Of a stretch of DNA of 64,000 nucleotides, positions 28,401 to 43,400 are shown piece after piece. The notes beneath the pieces were generated by a model. The model saw nothing but the letters and a program-made list of their open reading frames with translations, was not told the DNA's origin and did no database searches. Source of the stretch: Neelides folsomi (lineage: Eukaryota; Arthropoda; Collembola; Neelipleona; Neelidae); assembly GCA_034687125.1 (NCBI GenBank), contig JAQGBZ010000098.1, forward strand, positions 124,001 to 188,000, written 5' to 3'. Position numbers and translations under genes: made by a program. Positions within the stretch are counted from its first letter, which is position 1. Every line of letters starts with the position of its first letter.

Positions 28401-31400
28401 GTAATGAGAAATGAAATGTATCAAATATGTGGAAAAGGAGAGCCTTGACATCGAGCTTGGGTGACAGGGCGAAATATGTAGTAAAGGCTGAAGGAGTGAT
28501 AGTATGTATAATGTACACATACTCTTTTAGAGTATTTTCCTTCGGCTCAATATTCCTCATATTGGATCTTGGATCCCTCGTGAATCCCTTCTTAGTCTTA
28601 CATCATAAAAGATCAGGTCTTGTTGAAAAAAGGAATTTTGCGCTCAGCTTCACTAACCCCAGTTTTTATTATATAGAGCGTTAAAATGGATTTTGTACTG
28701 TTGGATCCATCCGCCTGTAGGCTCAAATTGAGGACCTTTCAAAATCTCTGACTTGTGAGTGTTCTGAATGACCATATGACTTTATGGGCTTGTAGCTCAA
28801 CGTAGAGGAAAATTGAAATTTGAACTGCGGTCACATTATTTTCTCTCCGTAAGTGGAAACGATGATGGGCGTAGTTTAAACCCCAAGAGACTTCAACTTT
28901 TCTGAAGCTGGACTCTTAAATAAATGACGGGATTGTGTCCAGAGCTCTCGAGAGGAAAAGTGAAAAAAAGTTTTTTTGACTACAAATAAGAGTGCGGATC
29001 TACTGAAGAAGCTCGACACAATCGGTCCTATTATGCCGCCCAACGGTCTCTCAATTGACTTCCTAAATTCCCTTTTCACTTACCCAAATCCCTGGGTTTT
29101 GGACCAAGGGCTGAAACCCGGGATTGACTCCCCCATTTAATTCTTGTCTAGAGGGGCGGAGGAGAAGAAAAATAGTTAATTCTAATTGTTTCAGCCATTG
29201 AGCGGTTACTCTTCTGTAGTTTGTCTTTAGAGGAAACAGTCGAAGCTCGGGGAAGGGCAGTAAATCCTTGGTGACTTTCCTCTACTACCAGAAGATTGAG
29301 AACATGAATTGGCTCGGGCAGTATCGATTTCTTCTAAAAGAGTGAAATAAAACAAGAGAGAGAAAAAGGGTCCTGGCCCGAGGATGGATTGCTCTACTGA
29401 CTCTCCTCTTGGATCTCGAGAGATACGTATTGGCTATAGTTAGGTGTATATTAAACTCAATGCGAGACTCCCACTTTTCTCTTCGCCAGCTCCGTTCCAA
29501 GCCAAACTTTGGTGATTCAACTTTTCCGCCCCAAATTAGACTTATATCCGGTTGACTGGACAATTTTCAGTTATTAGATTAAATTGGATCAGAAGCTCCT
29601 TCTTAGTAATGCTCCTTGAGCAATATTCTCTATATTAAAGCCTTCAATCTCTCAAATTCTTTGCCCTCCACATTCCCTTTTGCTCCTCATAAACTAATTA
29701 TCTTTTACTCGTGTGGGCTAATTTAATCATCTCCGTTTGATTTAATTATATGCGTTTAACCCGATTAGCTAGACTCTCCCTTTTCGCCTTATGGTAAATA
29801 TCAATTTTGTAGAATTGGCTATTTATGTTTTGATTGTGAGTTATTCGATCTCTTTTTTATTGCCCTCATTCAGCACGAGAAGAATAAAGTGTAAAAATGT
29901 CATTAACGAGCGAGTTGACAAATTTTTCCCTAATTCAACCTATGGTTATTTGAGCATTCTTCATGCAAATTCAATGCCAAGGAACGTGAGAGCTAAGATT
30001 AATAACTGTTTTGTTTCTTTCCTTGCCGCTCCGACGACTTGCTATTCCAAAGATTCCCTTGTAACAGTCACTTCAATTTTTCATACTACCAACCAGTGTT
30101 TTACTCTTTATTGATTTTACATCAAAATTCACATTTAACGACATTTATTTATATTCCTTCCTTTTCCCATTTTTCAACATTTTACATCCACTTTGGAGAG
30201 TGTACAAGTTCTAAAATTAATAAGCTTTAAAAGTCTACCAGCATTATTGATTGAACTTTATGATTATGACTGAATGAATTTACTTTAATGTTAGTTCATA
30301 AATAAGTTTATGGATTAGTTAAAAAATATTTTTTATTATTTAACTAATATCAATGCCGTCGTGATCTTAAAATTATTCTCTCCCACAAAATACCTGAAAA
30401 GTGCTAATTGTAATAAATAATAAATATGGTGTGTACATTATACATTCTCTCATTTACTTCAATTCGAATGACATGAGAGGAATATCCGCATTTTTTATTT
30501 ATGATGGGCCTGTTTCGTTGCACAATCGCGGGGAGAAAAGTGGTTCTTGCAATTGAAAATAGAATTGAGGTAAGTGAAAGACACGCAATTTTTTCCTGGG
30601 TTTGAAAAATGAATTGGACTATTATCTGTTTGATATATGAATGTGGATGTAAAATGTGAAAAGAATATTTTCTATAGATCTAAATTTAGAGGTTTTTATC
30701 TTCTGGGCTCCTCCGACTCCGTTGATGTGGTTCAGTTTTAATTCGGTTGAAGTTGAAGAAAAAGAGTAATATCCCTCTGAGGTTTCCCTATCTTAACTTT
30801 TAAGATGAATGTACAGAGCACTTCTATAGTTTGGCAAAAGAACAAGTAATTTTATTTTTGTCAGTGATAGAAACTGAAGAGTGGACGTGTTCTTCCTTTA
30901 CACCTCTTTCTTGACTATAAGAGAGGTTGAGAATTTCGTGGCCATTTTTTCAAGAACACTCGGGCCATATAATAAAAGGCCTCGTTTTTTAATCTCTCTC
31001 CCCAAGTTCTTGTGTTTGGACCGCGGGAGAGAGGTGGGAGGAGTGGATTCCAGGCCACTCTTTTAGATATAATAAAATTTGTTTATCAAACCCATGGAGG
31101 GCATAGGAAATATTTTGTACATTACTCCGATGATTAAGCTTTTCTCCCTCTCATCAACCGTCGGTTCATATATATATTTACATCCCTTCCCCTCCTCTGT
31201 GAGTCGTTCTTTTTTTTTCAATTTTCTACCCAGGATTTGTTTATTTTTATTGAAGAGAAAAAGATTTGTTTTAAAATGGATCTTCTTCTTTTACGACCAG
31301 CTCCAAATAATGGTTCCCCTTCTCAGCTCAACTTCTAAATGGGATATGAGGATGAAAATTTCCAGTTTCTCTTTATTGTTGTTTATTGAATTGTCGCCGT

Positions 31401-34400
31401 CGTTTTGTCTTCAACGTTTGATGGAGAGCCAAGCAATTTACGATTGATTTCATTGGCACTCAAACCAATCCGACGCCGATCTGAGCGGCTCATTGAGATT
31501 TAACTCGGTAGAAGTTCCGTTCCCTGGTCCATTCAAAGACTCCATCTTCCTTGAAGGAAATATCTCTGAGGAATATTCATGATTTCTCGAATGATATTAT
31601 TTATTTATAGAGCAAGCAATTTTCCTTCAAGAGCCTCACCAGCTCGTTGGGTTCCTCGGGAATTGAGGAACCTCTCAGCTTCCTTGACGCCCTCCACCCA
31701 AGAAATGAGCCAGCGAGGAATCTATTTTTCACAGCCAAGTTTCCTTTATTCTAATTCCTCTGGAAGCTCTTTCCCAACCAATGGCCCTCATTCACCCACT
31801 GTTTATTTAACGTGATAGGGAGACGGGAGGAAGTTATGATCTATGGAAATGAGTGAATAATCTCAACCAACTTTCCAAGGAATTGAGAAACGTCCGAAGT
31901 TAAGGATGTCCCTTCTTCGGAAAAGAGAAATGTATAAAAAGGAAAAGTTAATTTCCTCTGCAGGAGATTCCTTTAGCGTAATGAAGGAGCAAAACAAAGT
32001 GAGAAAAGTTTCTCGGGGCAGAGCTTGACTTTGGCAAATCGTTTTGAGTGTAAACTTGAAGGGAGCAAGACAAATAAATACAGAACTCCTCTCTTGTATT
32101 GTAAATTGGTTCGAAGGGAGGAGGGAAGTGTATATGTGTTCAAGTCGTATAAATTTCGTGTGAATTGCAAAAGATGAGTGTTTGAAGGGAATCAGGGTGG
32201 AGAAAAGGTTATCCTATAGGGATGGATGGATCAAAAAAGATTCTTGTCTCGGTTGATGTAGAACCCGAGTTAAATGGGAAAGGTTCTCAAGGGATTTGAT
32301 CCTACAGCTCAAGTGAGACATGGCTTCTCTTCTCCCGTATAAACTCCCTGAGCTTCCGTCTGTACTTGTTGTTCTTCCGTCGGAATCCCCGCATCTCGCT
32401 TAGAAGATTGCCTTATAACGGAGATTTGTGGAGGTAGGATGTGAGTGTCGATTTGCCATAAAGATCACTAGCGATTTGTCCCAAGAGCCTCCCGTGGGAA
32501 TCTTCCGACTTGTGACTTGATCCTCCGCCGGGGAATTGCCTGCTCTTTGCCTTATTCCATTCTCCGCCGACCCTTCCCATATTTCTTGATAACTTAATTA
32601 TCTCTCATTCCACACTTTATGCACTCGGGAAATAATTAGGAGCCGGTTCGGAGAACCCGGACAATGCCAGACCCACACACATTATTTATTGTTTAAAGGA
32701 GGCTCCTATTGTACATTAAAGGTGGTTTGAGAATAATAGAGAACCTCTCACACTCTGCTTCGCGACCCCTTTTTCCCTCTTCCGTTCTCTTCCAATGACT
32801 GTAACTTGATTTTATATGAAATATGCAAGATGGTTGAGAAAATGTTTTCCACGTCTTTAGGATTCTATAACTGGGTTGTTTATGAGCCTTTCGGCTTGAA
32901 ACTTAAAGAGCTCATCCTCGAGTTTTGCTAAATAGAGTCGTCTCATTTGCAAATTGAAACCAAATTTGGCTAATCCCCACAAAGGACTTTATTCAACTCG
33001 ACAAATTCCATAGTTTTGATCAAGCCGTTTGAAACTTGGCTCAAATGCTTTCATTAGCATATAACTTAACAAAGTTATTATGGGTATGAGAAATGTATTC
33101 GGCTAGCTTATGCCATCAATAGGAAAATGAAAATATTTGAAAGGCAGTCGAGGAGAAGAAGAAAAAAATATTTGGAAATGATTGGTGAGAGATGAAATGG
33201 GTTGGTTAAATATAGCTCTAAATCTTTTATTTATTGAAAACCATCTAAGCGGAAATTGTTGAGGGTAGTCGGATAAGAAGAAGAGAAGATGGGAAGAAAA
33301 GTAGTTTGGTTGTGAGGTAATATTTTTAAAACATGGAGGTGGGTGCCAATGGAATGGGATTTCGGATTGAAAGTTATAATAGATGAAGGAATCAAAAGGG
33401 TCGGCATCGCCTCTCCACATTGAGAGAAACTGACATTTGGCCAATAACATAGAAAAAATGATGTGATATAAATGAAAAGGAGATAGGGAGTTATGTTTGC
33501 TTCGTTTTCACTAGGTCTGCTCCTCCCTCCGATCTCTCTCAGCCTTCCTTTTTATCTTTGCTGAAAAATGGAGCGTTGAAAAAATATTTTGGCATGAAAT
33601 ACTACGTTTACCAATTTGTAATGGTATAATCCACAAAAGCCAAGGGGAAGACAGTTGACTTGTTTCTATTGGAATGGATGGATTTTACATGGTTGATGAG
33701 TGGTTTGAATCTGGTTATGGTGAATCGGGCGACGGGTCCCAAGTTGATGCCTAGTGGGACACGACCTTCCGACAGCATCCCATAAGGGACTCATTTGTGG
33801 CCGTTGAATTTTTTGCTCAGACCCTTTGGGTGATCTCCATTGAAGGAAGAAAATAACGGATCAATTTTCAATATTAAATGTCTTTCTCGCGTCCCTCTGC
33901 CCAAGAGTGCCTTGTCGGATGGTTGAATTAGAACTTCCTTTCCCTCGACTCCTCTAATTGCAAATACATGGACATCAATAATAACAAGGGCAGTCAATGC
34001 TTAATCTCAACTCTCATCGGACGCATTGAAATCCTCGTAAATAATCACTTGAGGATCGAGAATGATGCGAACATTATAGACGAGAGTTCATGGCCTAAAC
34101 TCAGCACATGACTATCACAATATAAAGATTCATTTAGTTTCCACTTATGAATATGAACTATAATGCATGTCTACTACGTAATATAATTTTACATATAGAG
34201 ATAATATACTTGTATGTAGGGTGTGTATAAAATAGCCTAAGTTTGAGAGCATTAGTGAAAGAGAGAGGAGAGGAGAGATTTAAGATATGGAAAGGTACTT
34301 CTTGTGTCAACCACCCACGCCTCCTTCCTGTCCTCGTCTCAGTTTCCCGTTCTCCTTCTCTCTCTCTCCCCTTCAACTTGGGATGACGAGGAAGAGGGTT

Positions 34401-37400
34401 TAAAGATCTCTGTGAGCCCTTGAGGAATTGAAGAAGGAGGTTGAGATTTCTTTGTCTCCTCTTCCTCCGTCCCCCGAAAGTGGATGGTTTCAAATTTCAT
34501 GAGGGTAAATTATTGCTCCGCGTGTGTGTGTACCCTGTTTGGAGTGATTCGGATAAATAACTGCATCCTCAATGATCAATGCCCATGTTATGACATTGAA
34601 TACTTGAGAGAATTCCCTTGCTCCTTTCACGACATCGCACGGGAGAAGTGGTGATCTTGGACAAGCTTTTAGTCAAATCCTTCATCCAGTCTATTTAATA
34701 TTTACTTCGCACCTTTTCATTCCTCTGGGGGGAAATATTGAAGAGGGCCAATCTCTCAAGTTTGACTTTTTGCCATTGAAAACTGGGACAGTAAGTGGGG
34801 TGAATGAGCAATTATTCCGCCAATTAGTGCCAATTATGGTGAATAACGTGGGAAATAACCGGAGGATCAATTGAGTAACATGTGTCTGGCAGGTGGCAGG
34901 GACACGTGTCTTCTCTCCATCCTCAACGTGTGGCCGACCAAAAAGTCGGTGAAAGTTAAGATATGTTTGCTATTCACCCACCCGAACCGAAAGAGCATTA
35001 GGGGAGACAATGAGGGTGAAGAATGGGGTCCTTATTATTTGTGGAATTCATATGGTTTACCCCAATTATTTGACCACTCTTCTCCTTTCCTCCATTTAAG
35101 GATCTTTTCTGTCCTCTCGGGGGACACTTGAAATTTGGAAGTTTGGACTCTTGTAAGAACATTGTATGTTTATTTTAGTAAATAGCGTCTTGAACTGTAT
35201 AGGATTACGTTTTTATTGCTAAAGGTTAAGCGCCCTTCTTTTATTTCCCTGTTCCTACTTACATACTTCTTGGTACCATATGTGAGCTCTCACACCCATA
35301 CGGTCGAGCGGACGTCGTTTCCAATTCACTTCCGGTATCCCTCTCATAATTGTAATACGGTTTTAAGCTCTCATTTGTGTCAAGGACGGGGTTCAATTTA
35401 CAGATCGACACGCTCCCTGAAAATCTCAGAGTTCCTTCGTGTTCTTTCCAATCACTCTCCACAGCCGCCCTTTATTTCATGTCTGTGCTTTATATTTTAC
35501 CAAGCTTACACAGTTCCTGGATCTCCTTTCAATTCCCTGTGCACTTTTATTGGGTGAAGACATTGTGCTCATGTTTCATCACCCTGGAATATCCATAATG
35601 CATTTTGAGAACTGACCAAACCGAGTGTTTTCTTTTTCTAAGTTGTAATAATACCAAGAGGGATTTTGGGTCACAAATATGAGCATGATCTGCTAAAGTA
35701 TTTATGACATTGCTTTGATGATTGAAGACTTTCGACTTTGGGTTTTGTCTGAATGAACTTCTGGTTTTGTCCTTTTCCCCATTTTTCTTTGGTTGACGGC
35801 GCAATATTGGAAATTGGGAAAGGGGAACTTGACTTATGCAAAATAAGACTTTATAACCCCTGGATCTTGTATGAAGATTTAAATGTAGGATAAAAGATAT
35901 GTAGATATAAAAGGGGGTTGGGATCTATGTAGGACTCAATCAATCCATTTTACAAGTTGAACCATTAAAAAATTTAATAACAGCTCAAGAGTCCCATTCA
36001 CAAAGACAATTTGTCAAGATTTATGAAGCTGAACCGCTCGGTTATGGCCCTATTAGAATGCAAGCAATATGGCATTGTCTGAGGAGGGCGGAAGGAGCCT
36101 CCTTCCCTTCCCGCTTAAATAAAGGCGCAAAAAGGAGGGGAAAAGCCAATTTTGCGAATTGATATTGTGTAAGTTGTAAAGGGCCGAGTGAAGGAGGAGG
36201 GGGGAAATGACTCCCGAATGAAGCTAAGACCCGACTTTCCCGGTCCTCCCGCTTTCTCTCCTTGACTCTCTTCCTACACGACCCATCCTCCGCAATCCAT
36301 TACAGCCTATCCCTTCGCGCAAGTTGAATTCCCTCAGCTACACCCCGGATGAATTCCCTCCCATCATCAGGGAAATTCCCTATTTATTTATAAATGCTGC
36401 ACTTACGGAAATTCATGCCTATCACTTTTCACTCCATTGGCCCTGCCGCTCCGAATGTCTTCAAAGGAGGAAAGAAGGATAAAGTTAATTCAATCTTCCG
36501 AAAATGAGTGAACATAATATGCAGACAAGAGATGAGAAATCACATTGTCCTTAATATCTTTACCAGCTCCTTCAAGACTCATTTTCCTCCTCGGAAACCA
36601 AAAAATATGTTCGCCACCATGAGACTATTTGCTTATTTAACTTCCATTGTATTCCTTCTCCTATTGTGTCTGTAAATAATACGTGCCTAATTTTGGCTTC
36701 TGTATTTATGGCTTTCTCTCTCTCTCTCGCTCTTCATTTTAAACCGGGGGGTCTGGGGTTGGCCTGAACATTGAACCCCACAATTCTCTTTTATGCGGAA
36801 GAGTGGAAAAATAGCAAAATTGAACTAGTGCTAGTCTCAACTTCTGATCGGGAGAAATAGAGAGACCACAAGGTTTAATTGAATCCACGATTTGAGGAAT
36901 ACATAAAAACTTGAGATTCTCCAAGACGATTTTTTACCATTATTTGCACGATTGTTTGACTCGTCATCTTCTAGGTTTCATCTTGTCATTCATCACTTGA
37001 AGAAATTTGAGTCTTTTATCTCGCTCTGAGGAAGGAGAGTCCATCCCATATGCATAAGTATAATCGACACTTTGTCCTTTTCTTTACATCATCTCGTATC
37101 ACTCCTTGAATGACAGTGCAGAAGAGAACACACACGGATGAAAGTGTCACTTATGGATTATTGTAAAGCAAAGCCTTCTCTCTCACTCCTTCTTTCTTCT
37201 TCGTTTCTTTCCCACGACGGAATGGCCATTACCTCTCCCCCTAATGATTTTCTTGTATTTATTTAGTTTTACTGCTAGTTAAGTCGAATATTTGTCAAAG
37301 ACAATGAGTAGACAGGTTTGGGTGTAAATCACGGGGCGGCGTGGAGGCTCGTCATGAGAATCGGTGTTGTTGATGCAGGGTCGGATTTTATGGTTCGCCT

Positions 37401-40400
37401 CCTCTTCTTCCACACTTCCTCAACTCTCGAGGATGTGAACATGATACATGGAGGGTAAATTATGGAAAAGAGATCTTTGACTCTCTTCCTTCGTCATTCA
37501 AATACTTATATGGTTTGAGTATTATTTAATTTAAAAATCTATTTTTGTACCCCTCGACTGATGCTCACGGTGATGGAAAAGAATTTTTGAGAAAGCCAGA
37601 GGAAGGTTCTTTTGAGTGAATCCAAAGGAGGGGCTGGATGGAGTTTCTGGGCCGTCCTTCGTCAGCCCATACAACCCGATCTCTCCTCTTGTCATCATTT
37701 ATGAAGTCGGCAATTTTAATGAAATATGAATTCCTCATTAGACCTAGAAAGAGACGGGTTTGAGTCGGAGTGCTGGCCGGGGCTTGAGAGAAAGGATGAA
37801 GGAAACGAGATGAGGGCGTCACGCCAATGATTCTCATTCTACACACTTCTCTAATTGAAATAGTCATTAGTGGATATATTATTAGATTTGCGGCTTCTCA
37901 CTTATAAACTCAAGGCATAGAGTGGTAGATACATAATTGTACTCTTTTCCTAGCAGACTGCACAAGAACACATACATTATATCGACATATTCAAGCCTGC
38001 ATATTCCTATAGTCTATCATACTCAAATCCACTTAATTCACTCTCCACTCCCAAATTAATTTATCGAGGCTCGGAAACCCAGCAGGCATTTCAACTATAT
38101 AGGTAAAGATTTTTTAATCAGTCCAACGCCATTGCAACGGGATTATTTATTTATACATCATCTTTCTTTCACTTCATTTACTCAATGATTTTTTGAGGAG
38201 TATTTAAACAGCTTACTCTAAACCACAATTTTTGAGTTTATTTTTTAAAGTCCTATTAAATTATTAGCACATAAATACAAATCAATAGAATTCATAACAT
38301 GGTTATATGATACAAAGATATCATGAATTGTAACTACAATTGGATTTAATTACTTTTATATTTGAATGTCGGCCAACAAGAGATAAAATTGATAATGTAA
38401 ATGCAATGGCTCTTCCAATAAATGATAAAGCTTGTTAAGTAGGTTTGTTTTTAACGTATTTGTACTGCGTATTTATTTATATTGAAATAACTACTTATGT
38501 TGGATTATTTCACGTCATTTTGCAAGTTTGACTTCTTTATCATGTTGAGTTTAAAAGAGAAGCTCGAAATGTTCCAATGATGATAATGTTCTTTTGCGTA
38601 TGATGGGAAGATGAAATTGTCTAGAAGAGGGAGTGGAAGAATACATAAAGCATTAGAGCAAAAGCCTTGGTTATATTGTGTAGGTATACCCATTGTTGGC
38701 CATCTCTATCTGAAAGGATAATTGAAATAGATGCTCTGTGCCTGGGAATGAGTTTGAGCATAGGAGAATGAAGGTACGACTTGTTCTGCAAGCAGGTGAG
38801 GAAGGTTGGTAGAGAGCAATGGAAGGCGCCAAGCCTTCTGGACGGCTTCTCACCTAGGGACTCGTTGAGGTCAATGGGAGGCTCTTCATTCTTGAGTCAG
38901 GGAGTCATATAAATAAAGGAATGTCTCCCTTCTTCTCAACCTTTTATACCTTGTGAAACGATGGGGCCACCTTATTCGGGCAGGTTGGAATGAAGTTCCC
39001 AGAGCCGGCTCTCACCATTTCGACGAAATTCGAGATCTTGAGAATTTGAGAGTTGTGGAGAAGGGGAGTAAATGACCCGGTGTGGTTGCCACCCTTAATG
39101 CTTTTCCTCTATTTTTGAGTCGAGGGAAATTGGTTGTAAGGTCCTCTAATTTACTTTTAGTATGAAATGTGGGTTTGATAATGAATGAATGAGAGATAGA
39201 GATTAGGATGGAATAAGGGGAGTCAAAGGAGACCCAACGGGGGACCTCGGAACTCCATTCCTTGAATACTTTTTCCACTTCTCATTATATGGAAAGAGCT
39301 TTGGTCCGAATTATCTTGTTTCCATCCATTTCCTGCCCCTTCTCACATCAAGACATTTTGATCTCATTAGAAGAGGAGAGCTCTTCTCCCTCTTCTCCTT
39401 TTACTCCCCTAATTAATATTGGTTGCCGAAGCTTTTGACCTTATTTCCGTCCATTTCCTTGATTAAGCGAGACGATTCTGAGAGACTCTTCACATTTCGG
39501 CGCCCGACACACCCAGCCCTCTTCTCCTTAGAGACATTTAAAGAGGAATAATGGACTTAAACCTAATTATCCATTCTTCTATCCGAATCTATCTCTCCCA
39601 TTTATAGGAATTTGTGTCTTGGATTAACATCGGCGATTGATTTGGACCCATAGGGAGAGGATGCTTTTAAATAAATGTGGATCGGCATGTAAAGGACTCA
39701 CTTTAGTTAAGGATTAACTGGCTTTAATTTCCAGTAAAAAAATTCAAGGATAAACCATTTATTCGAGCGAAGGACGAGGAATTTGCATAGCTGTAGGAAG
39801 GAGGATATGATAGGGCCTTATTAAGAATTTACTCGTTTTGAGAGGAGAAGAGTCTCTTCCCAAATGGCTTCATCCATTTACCAAATAAAGCCTCTTTGGA
39901 AGACAGGCCATAAACTGAGCTTTTTATTGTAACCCCATGAGAGTGTTTGAAAGTTGAGGTGGGGGAGGGCGTTAGGAATTCTTTCTCCACTTTTGTCAAG
40001 CTTTTCTATTTGGAGAGCCTAAAGCCGCATTAAATTGTTTTTTGGGGTCAATCCATTTTGAGGTTTTACAATTATTTTGTCTGCCAGGTAGGGTAGTAAA
40101 TGAGCCGATGGCCAATGGATTTGAAGAAAGGAGTGAAGGGAACAAGGGAGCCCTCCCCTCCGAGTTGAGGCAGCTTGGAGCGAGAGAGAGAGCTTCCCTT
40201 TTTCCATGCTATCACGGGGTATGGGGAGGATATGTATAGCGTCAGGAAGGCATTGTTCAACTTTGCGTTATATCGTCCTGAGTGAGGAGGGTCCTTGGCC
40301 AGTAGAGAGATTCATGAGCATACCTTCGAAGAAATGCATACAAAGGAGGATAGGATAAGAGGATGGAATGAAAGTGCCTTGAGGGGAAAAGGCAGCAGAA

Positions 40401-43400
40401 TCCCCACCTTCGCTTCGAGCCCCTTGGAACTGCCAGACAGTTTGTTGCCTACAAGAATCCGGAGCTAAAATTACAAATTCTCTTTCCACGACTCATTTTG
40501 TTAATAAAGCAATAGTTCCTTTTTTCTCTTCGCCCTTTACTCGTCTGTCCGCCCACGTTTGGAGTTTTCCCAAGAGCGTCGGTGGAACTCAAGCAGTGTA
40601 TTGAGGAATTGGCAATTAATTCACAAAGTACAACTTACGTGTAAAAGAGGGGCGGCGGGTAAATGGCAGAGCCGAGAGCGAAGAGCCAACAAGTTCTGAA
40701 TTAAGAAAACTAGAAGAGTAACTTATTCAATTCTTCCCCTACTCTCCCAGAGTGAGTCGATTGAGGGATATTGGCATAGGGAGTGATAGGAGTCCACGAG
40801 AGAAGGTGTGTACTATCCAGGAGGATCGAGAACAGGTTGTTCAGCTCAAATGGAGGATGGCCTGGATATGCAAATCCCCCTATCTCGTCTTCACGAGCAA
40901 GTTCAGTGAGTTAAGCTCACATTTATTGTTCATTCAATAATAATATTATTATTCATAAAAGATCGTCAACAGTTGAGTAGTGTGAGAGCCGTGTCCTCAC
41001 GAGCAATATACCCCTTTGCTCTCTTAGTCAGTACATGGAGTTTGCAGTTATTCAAAATATATAAGTGCTAACTGTTGTGATCGTCAGACCATTTTGTGAT
41101 TGTGGAGAAGGATGATGAGAATGGTGGTTGTGAAAGAGTTTATAAGCATCATTGCCAATTGAGCGGGGTTTCAATTCATTCCCCATTTGGAATTTTAAAT
41201 AATAAATTGTGGGGCGGTTGGAGTGGCGACGTGCCAAAGTGTCTTCTAACTAGAGAGAGAGAGATTTGTCCAATACGAGTAAGGAGGGCGCAACAAGGCT
41301 TTAATCTAAATAGTAAATAAAGTGTCAATCATTTGAACCTCTTTATTTGCATAAAGTGAGGAATTGGAGAAGACATTTATTCCCATTTCCCTAATCTCAA
41401 CTGTTTGGAAAATATTCTCTTCATATGATTTTGAAATGTTGATGATGAGTCAATTGAACAGACTCTGTAAATAGTGAATTGGATTCGACTGACTCAATCA
41501 GAGAAGATTCTCCGATGAATGAATTGAAGAATTCGTATGCGAAGACTGAACTTTGACCCTTTATCATTCTGATTTGGTTGTAAAGATACTCATCCCTCTT
41601 GATAGCTTTACGCCTCAGATAAAGGGGAACGGGGCAAATAGTGGAAACATTGCTACGACAGACAAATACTCGTCTCCTTATCACAAATAGGGCTAATGTG
41701 GAGGTGAAGTTCTTGTCCATAGTGTTTTCACAATCCTGCCCTTATGTAAAAACTAGAACGTCCAGACAGAAAAAACTAATAATTGAAAAAAGAAGTATTG
41801 GAACATCGGGACAAAAAGTTTTTGTGAGGGCCAAAATGAAACGGTGGCACAATGAGGAGTATAAAAGTGAATCTTCGCCAAGGTGGACAAATTCAGAAAA
41901 CTCGGGGAATAGGAGTGAAACTCTTCGAAGGAAAATTCCTGAGAATCTTGGAACTCATAATGGGAAAACTCCAAACGGTCCGATGGGGATGACAGGAATG
42001 GGCGAAAATTGTCACTTTGGACCTTCTGGTCCTAATGATGGCCCATTTCGGAATAATTGGGGAACGAATACTTCTAATGGATCATCATCCTTCCCAAGGA
42101 ATAACTTCTTCCCAGAGTTTCACCAAAACAATAATCAAAATTTTATTCCAACCAATAATTATCACCCGTTGAAGAGAAAACTTCCATCGAGAGCTCAATC
42201 AGTAACCATTAATTTCTTATTTCGATCCATTTCTTATTCAATATTTCGTTTTTATTAATATTAGTTATAGTGAAACTTTAAATTGCCCTTATAAATTTGA
42301 ATGGGTGAGATATTGGAAATAGGGAGGTGGAAGAGGTGAGGGTTTAGGGATGCTTGCGAGCTGAATACCAATAGCTTATTTTATTTTCGCTTGAAAGGGT
42401 TAACAAATGTGGAACATATATTTGTCTACTCACTCGTCTCTCGACACTCGGAGTGAAGGAGAGAATTCCAATCCTTTCATCACCTTTGTTTTTTGGGTGT
42501 CATCCCAAAAGTATTTAGAGTGGAATTTCTTCGAATTTCTCATTCTGACAAGTGTACTCTACAATTAGAGAATAAGTTACCTCTCTTTTGTCAAATTGTA
42601 AGAATGTGTCTTGAAAGAATTCTGAATCATAATTAGATTAAAATTGGGATACCCTTCGAGATAAAAATGAGGAGGATGAAAAAACATGGAGGAGTGGAAA
42701 GGACCGGAGTAGTAAAAGTTTGAGCCTCCTAATGAATTGCACATTATTCGCCATTGCTTATTCAAAAAGTCCGGATTTGTAATTCAAGGAAAAAGGAAGG
42801 AGCAGAGCCGCGAGTCAAAATCACCTTTTAATGTAGAAAAAGTAGGAAATGATGATGAAGGAATGGAAAATGGTCTTGGTGACATACGGGAATTGGAGTC
42901 GGTTGAAGGAGCATGTGAAGTAGTTGGATGTTCTTTTCCTCCGATTTCCCTATCTTACAACTTGCTCCGCCACTCTCGACTCCACTGTTTGTTGGTTTAA
43001 TGAATTTTTAACTGCCTCTTTCTTTACATCGAGTTGTGATCGACTACATGGGGAGTTACATGGATGTAAAGAGAGGCATGGCCTTCTTCGTCAAATCCTC
43101 TCCCTTCAACTCTCCGAGGAACCGAAAAACAAACAAGAGGGCGGGAAGATTAATATTTCCTCTCTTAGATTAATAGGATTGTAGTCTTTCTTTTGAGTTG
43201 TTTCCTGTGTGGAGGAAGGAGGGCCAGGTGCGGTTGTTCCTTGTCAATCGTAGTAGGTCATTTACAATTGACTTATGCATTCATGGGACTGGTGTCCGAG
43301 GATGTAGGTGACGTTTGAAGAGTCGGTCACTTCCCCGATTCAATTATTGTCCACCCGAGACCCTTCGTGTGTTTTATGAGGCTTGTGGGTCTTTTCATGA

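Larger units (their letters stand above)
19484..41835 (+). other. da intron 3, central part
   Basis: About 22 kb of intron with many purine- and pyrimidine-rich tracts and without any open frame I can assign to a family. Contents worth recording are (CT)n microsatellites at 26805-26823 and 36715-36728, shorter ones near 34356-34369 and 41249-41260, an 18-bp AT palindrome at 40936-40953, and a pair of Da-type E-boxes at 34890-34908. Open frames of 100-136 codons occur on both strands, often several overlapping, as expected when stop codons are thinned by base composition; none has splice signals plus family motifs. Confidence 0.5.

Noticed and set aside
40936-40953. Perfect 18-bp AT palindrome (AATAATAAT/ATTATTATT)
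   Set aside because: A low-complexity trinucleotide repeat; such palindromes are expected in AT-rich introns.
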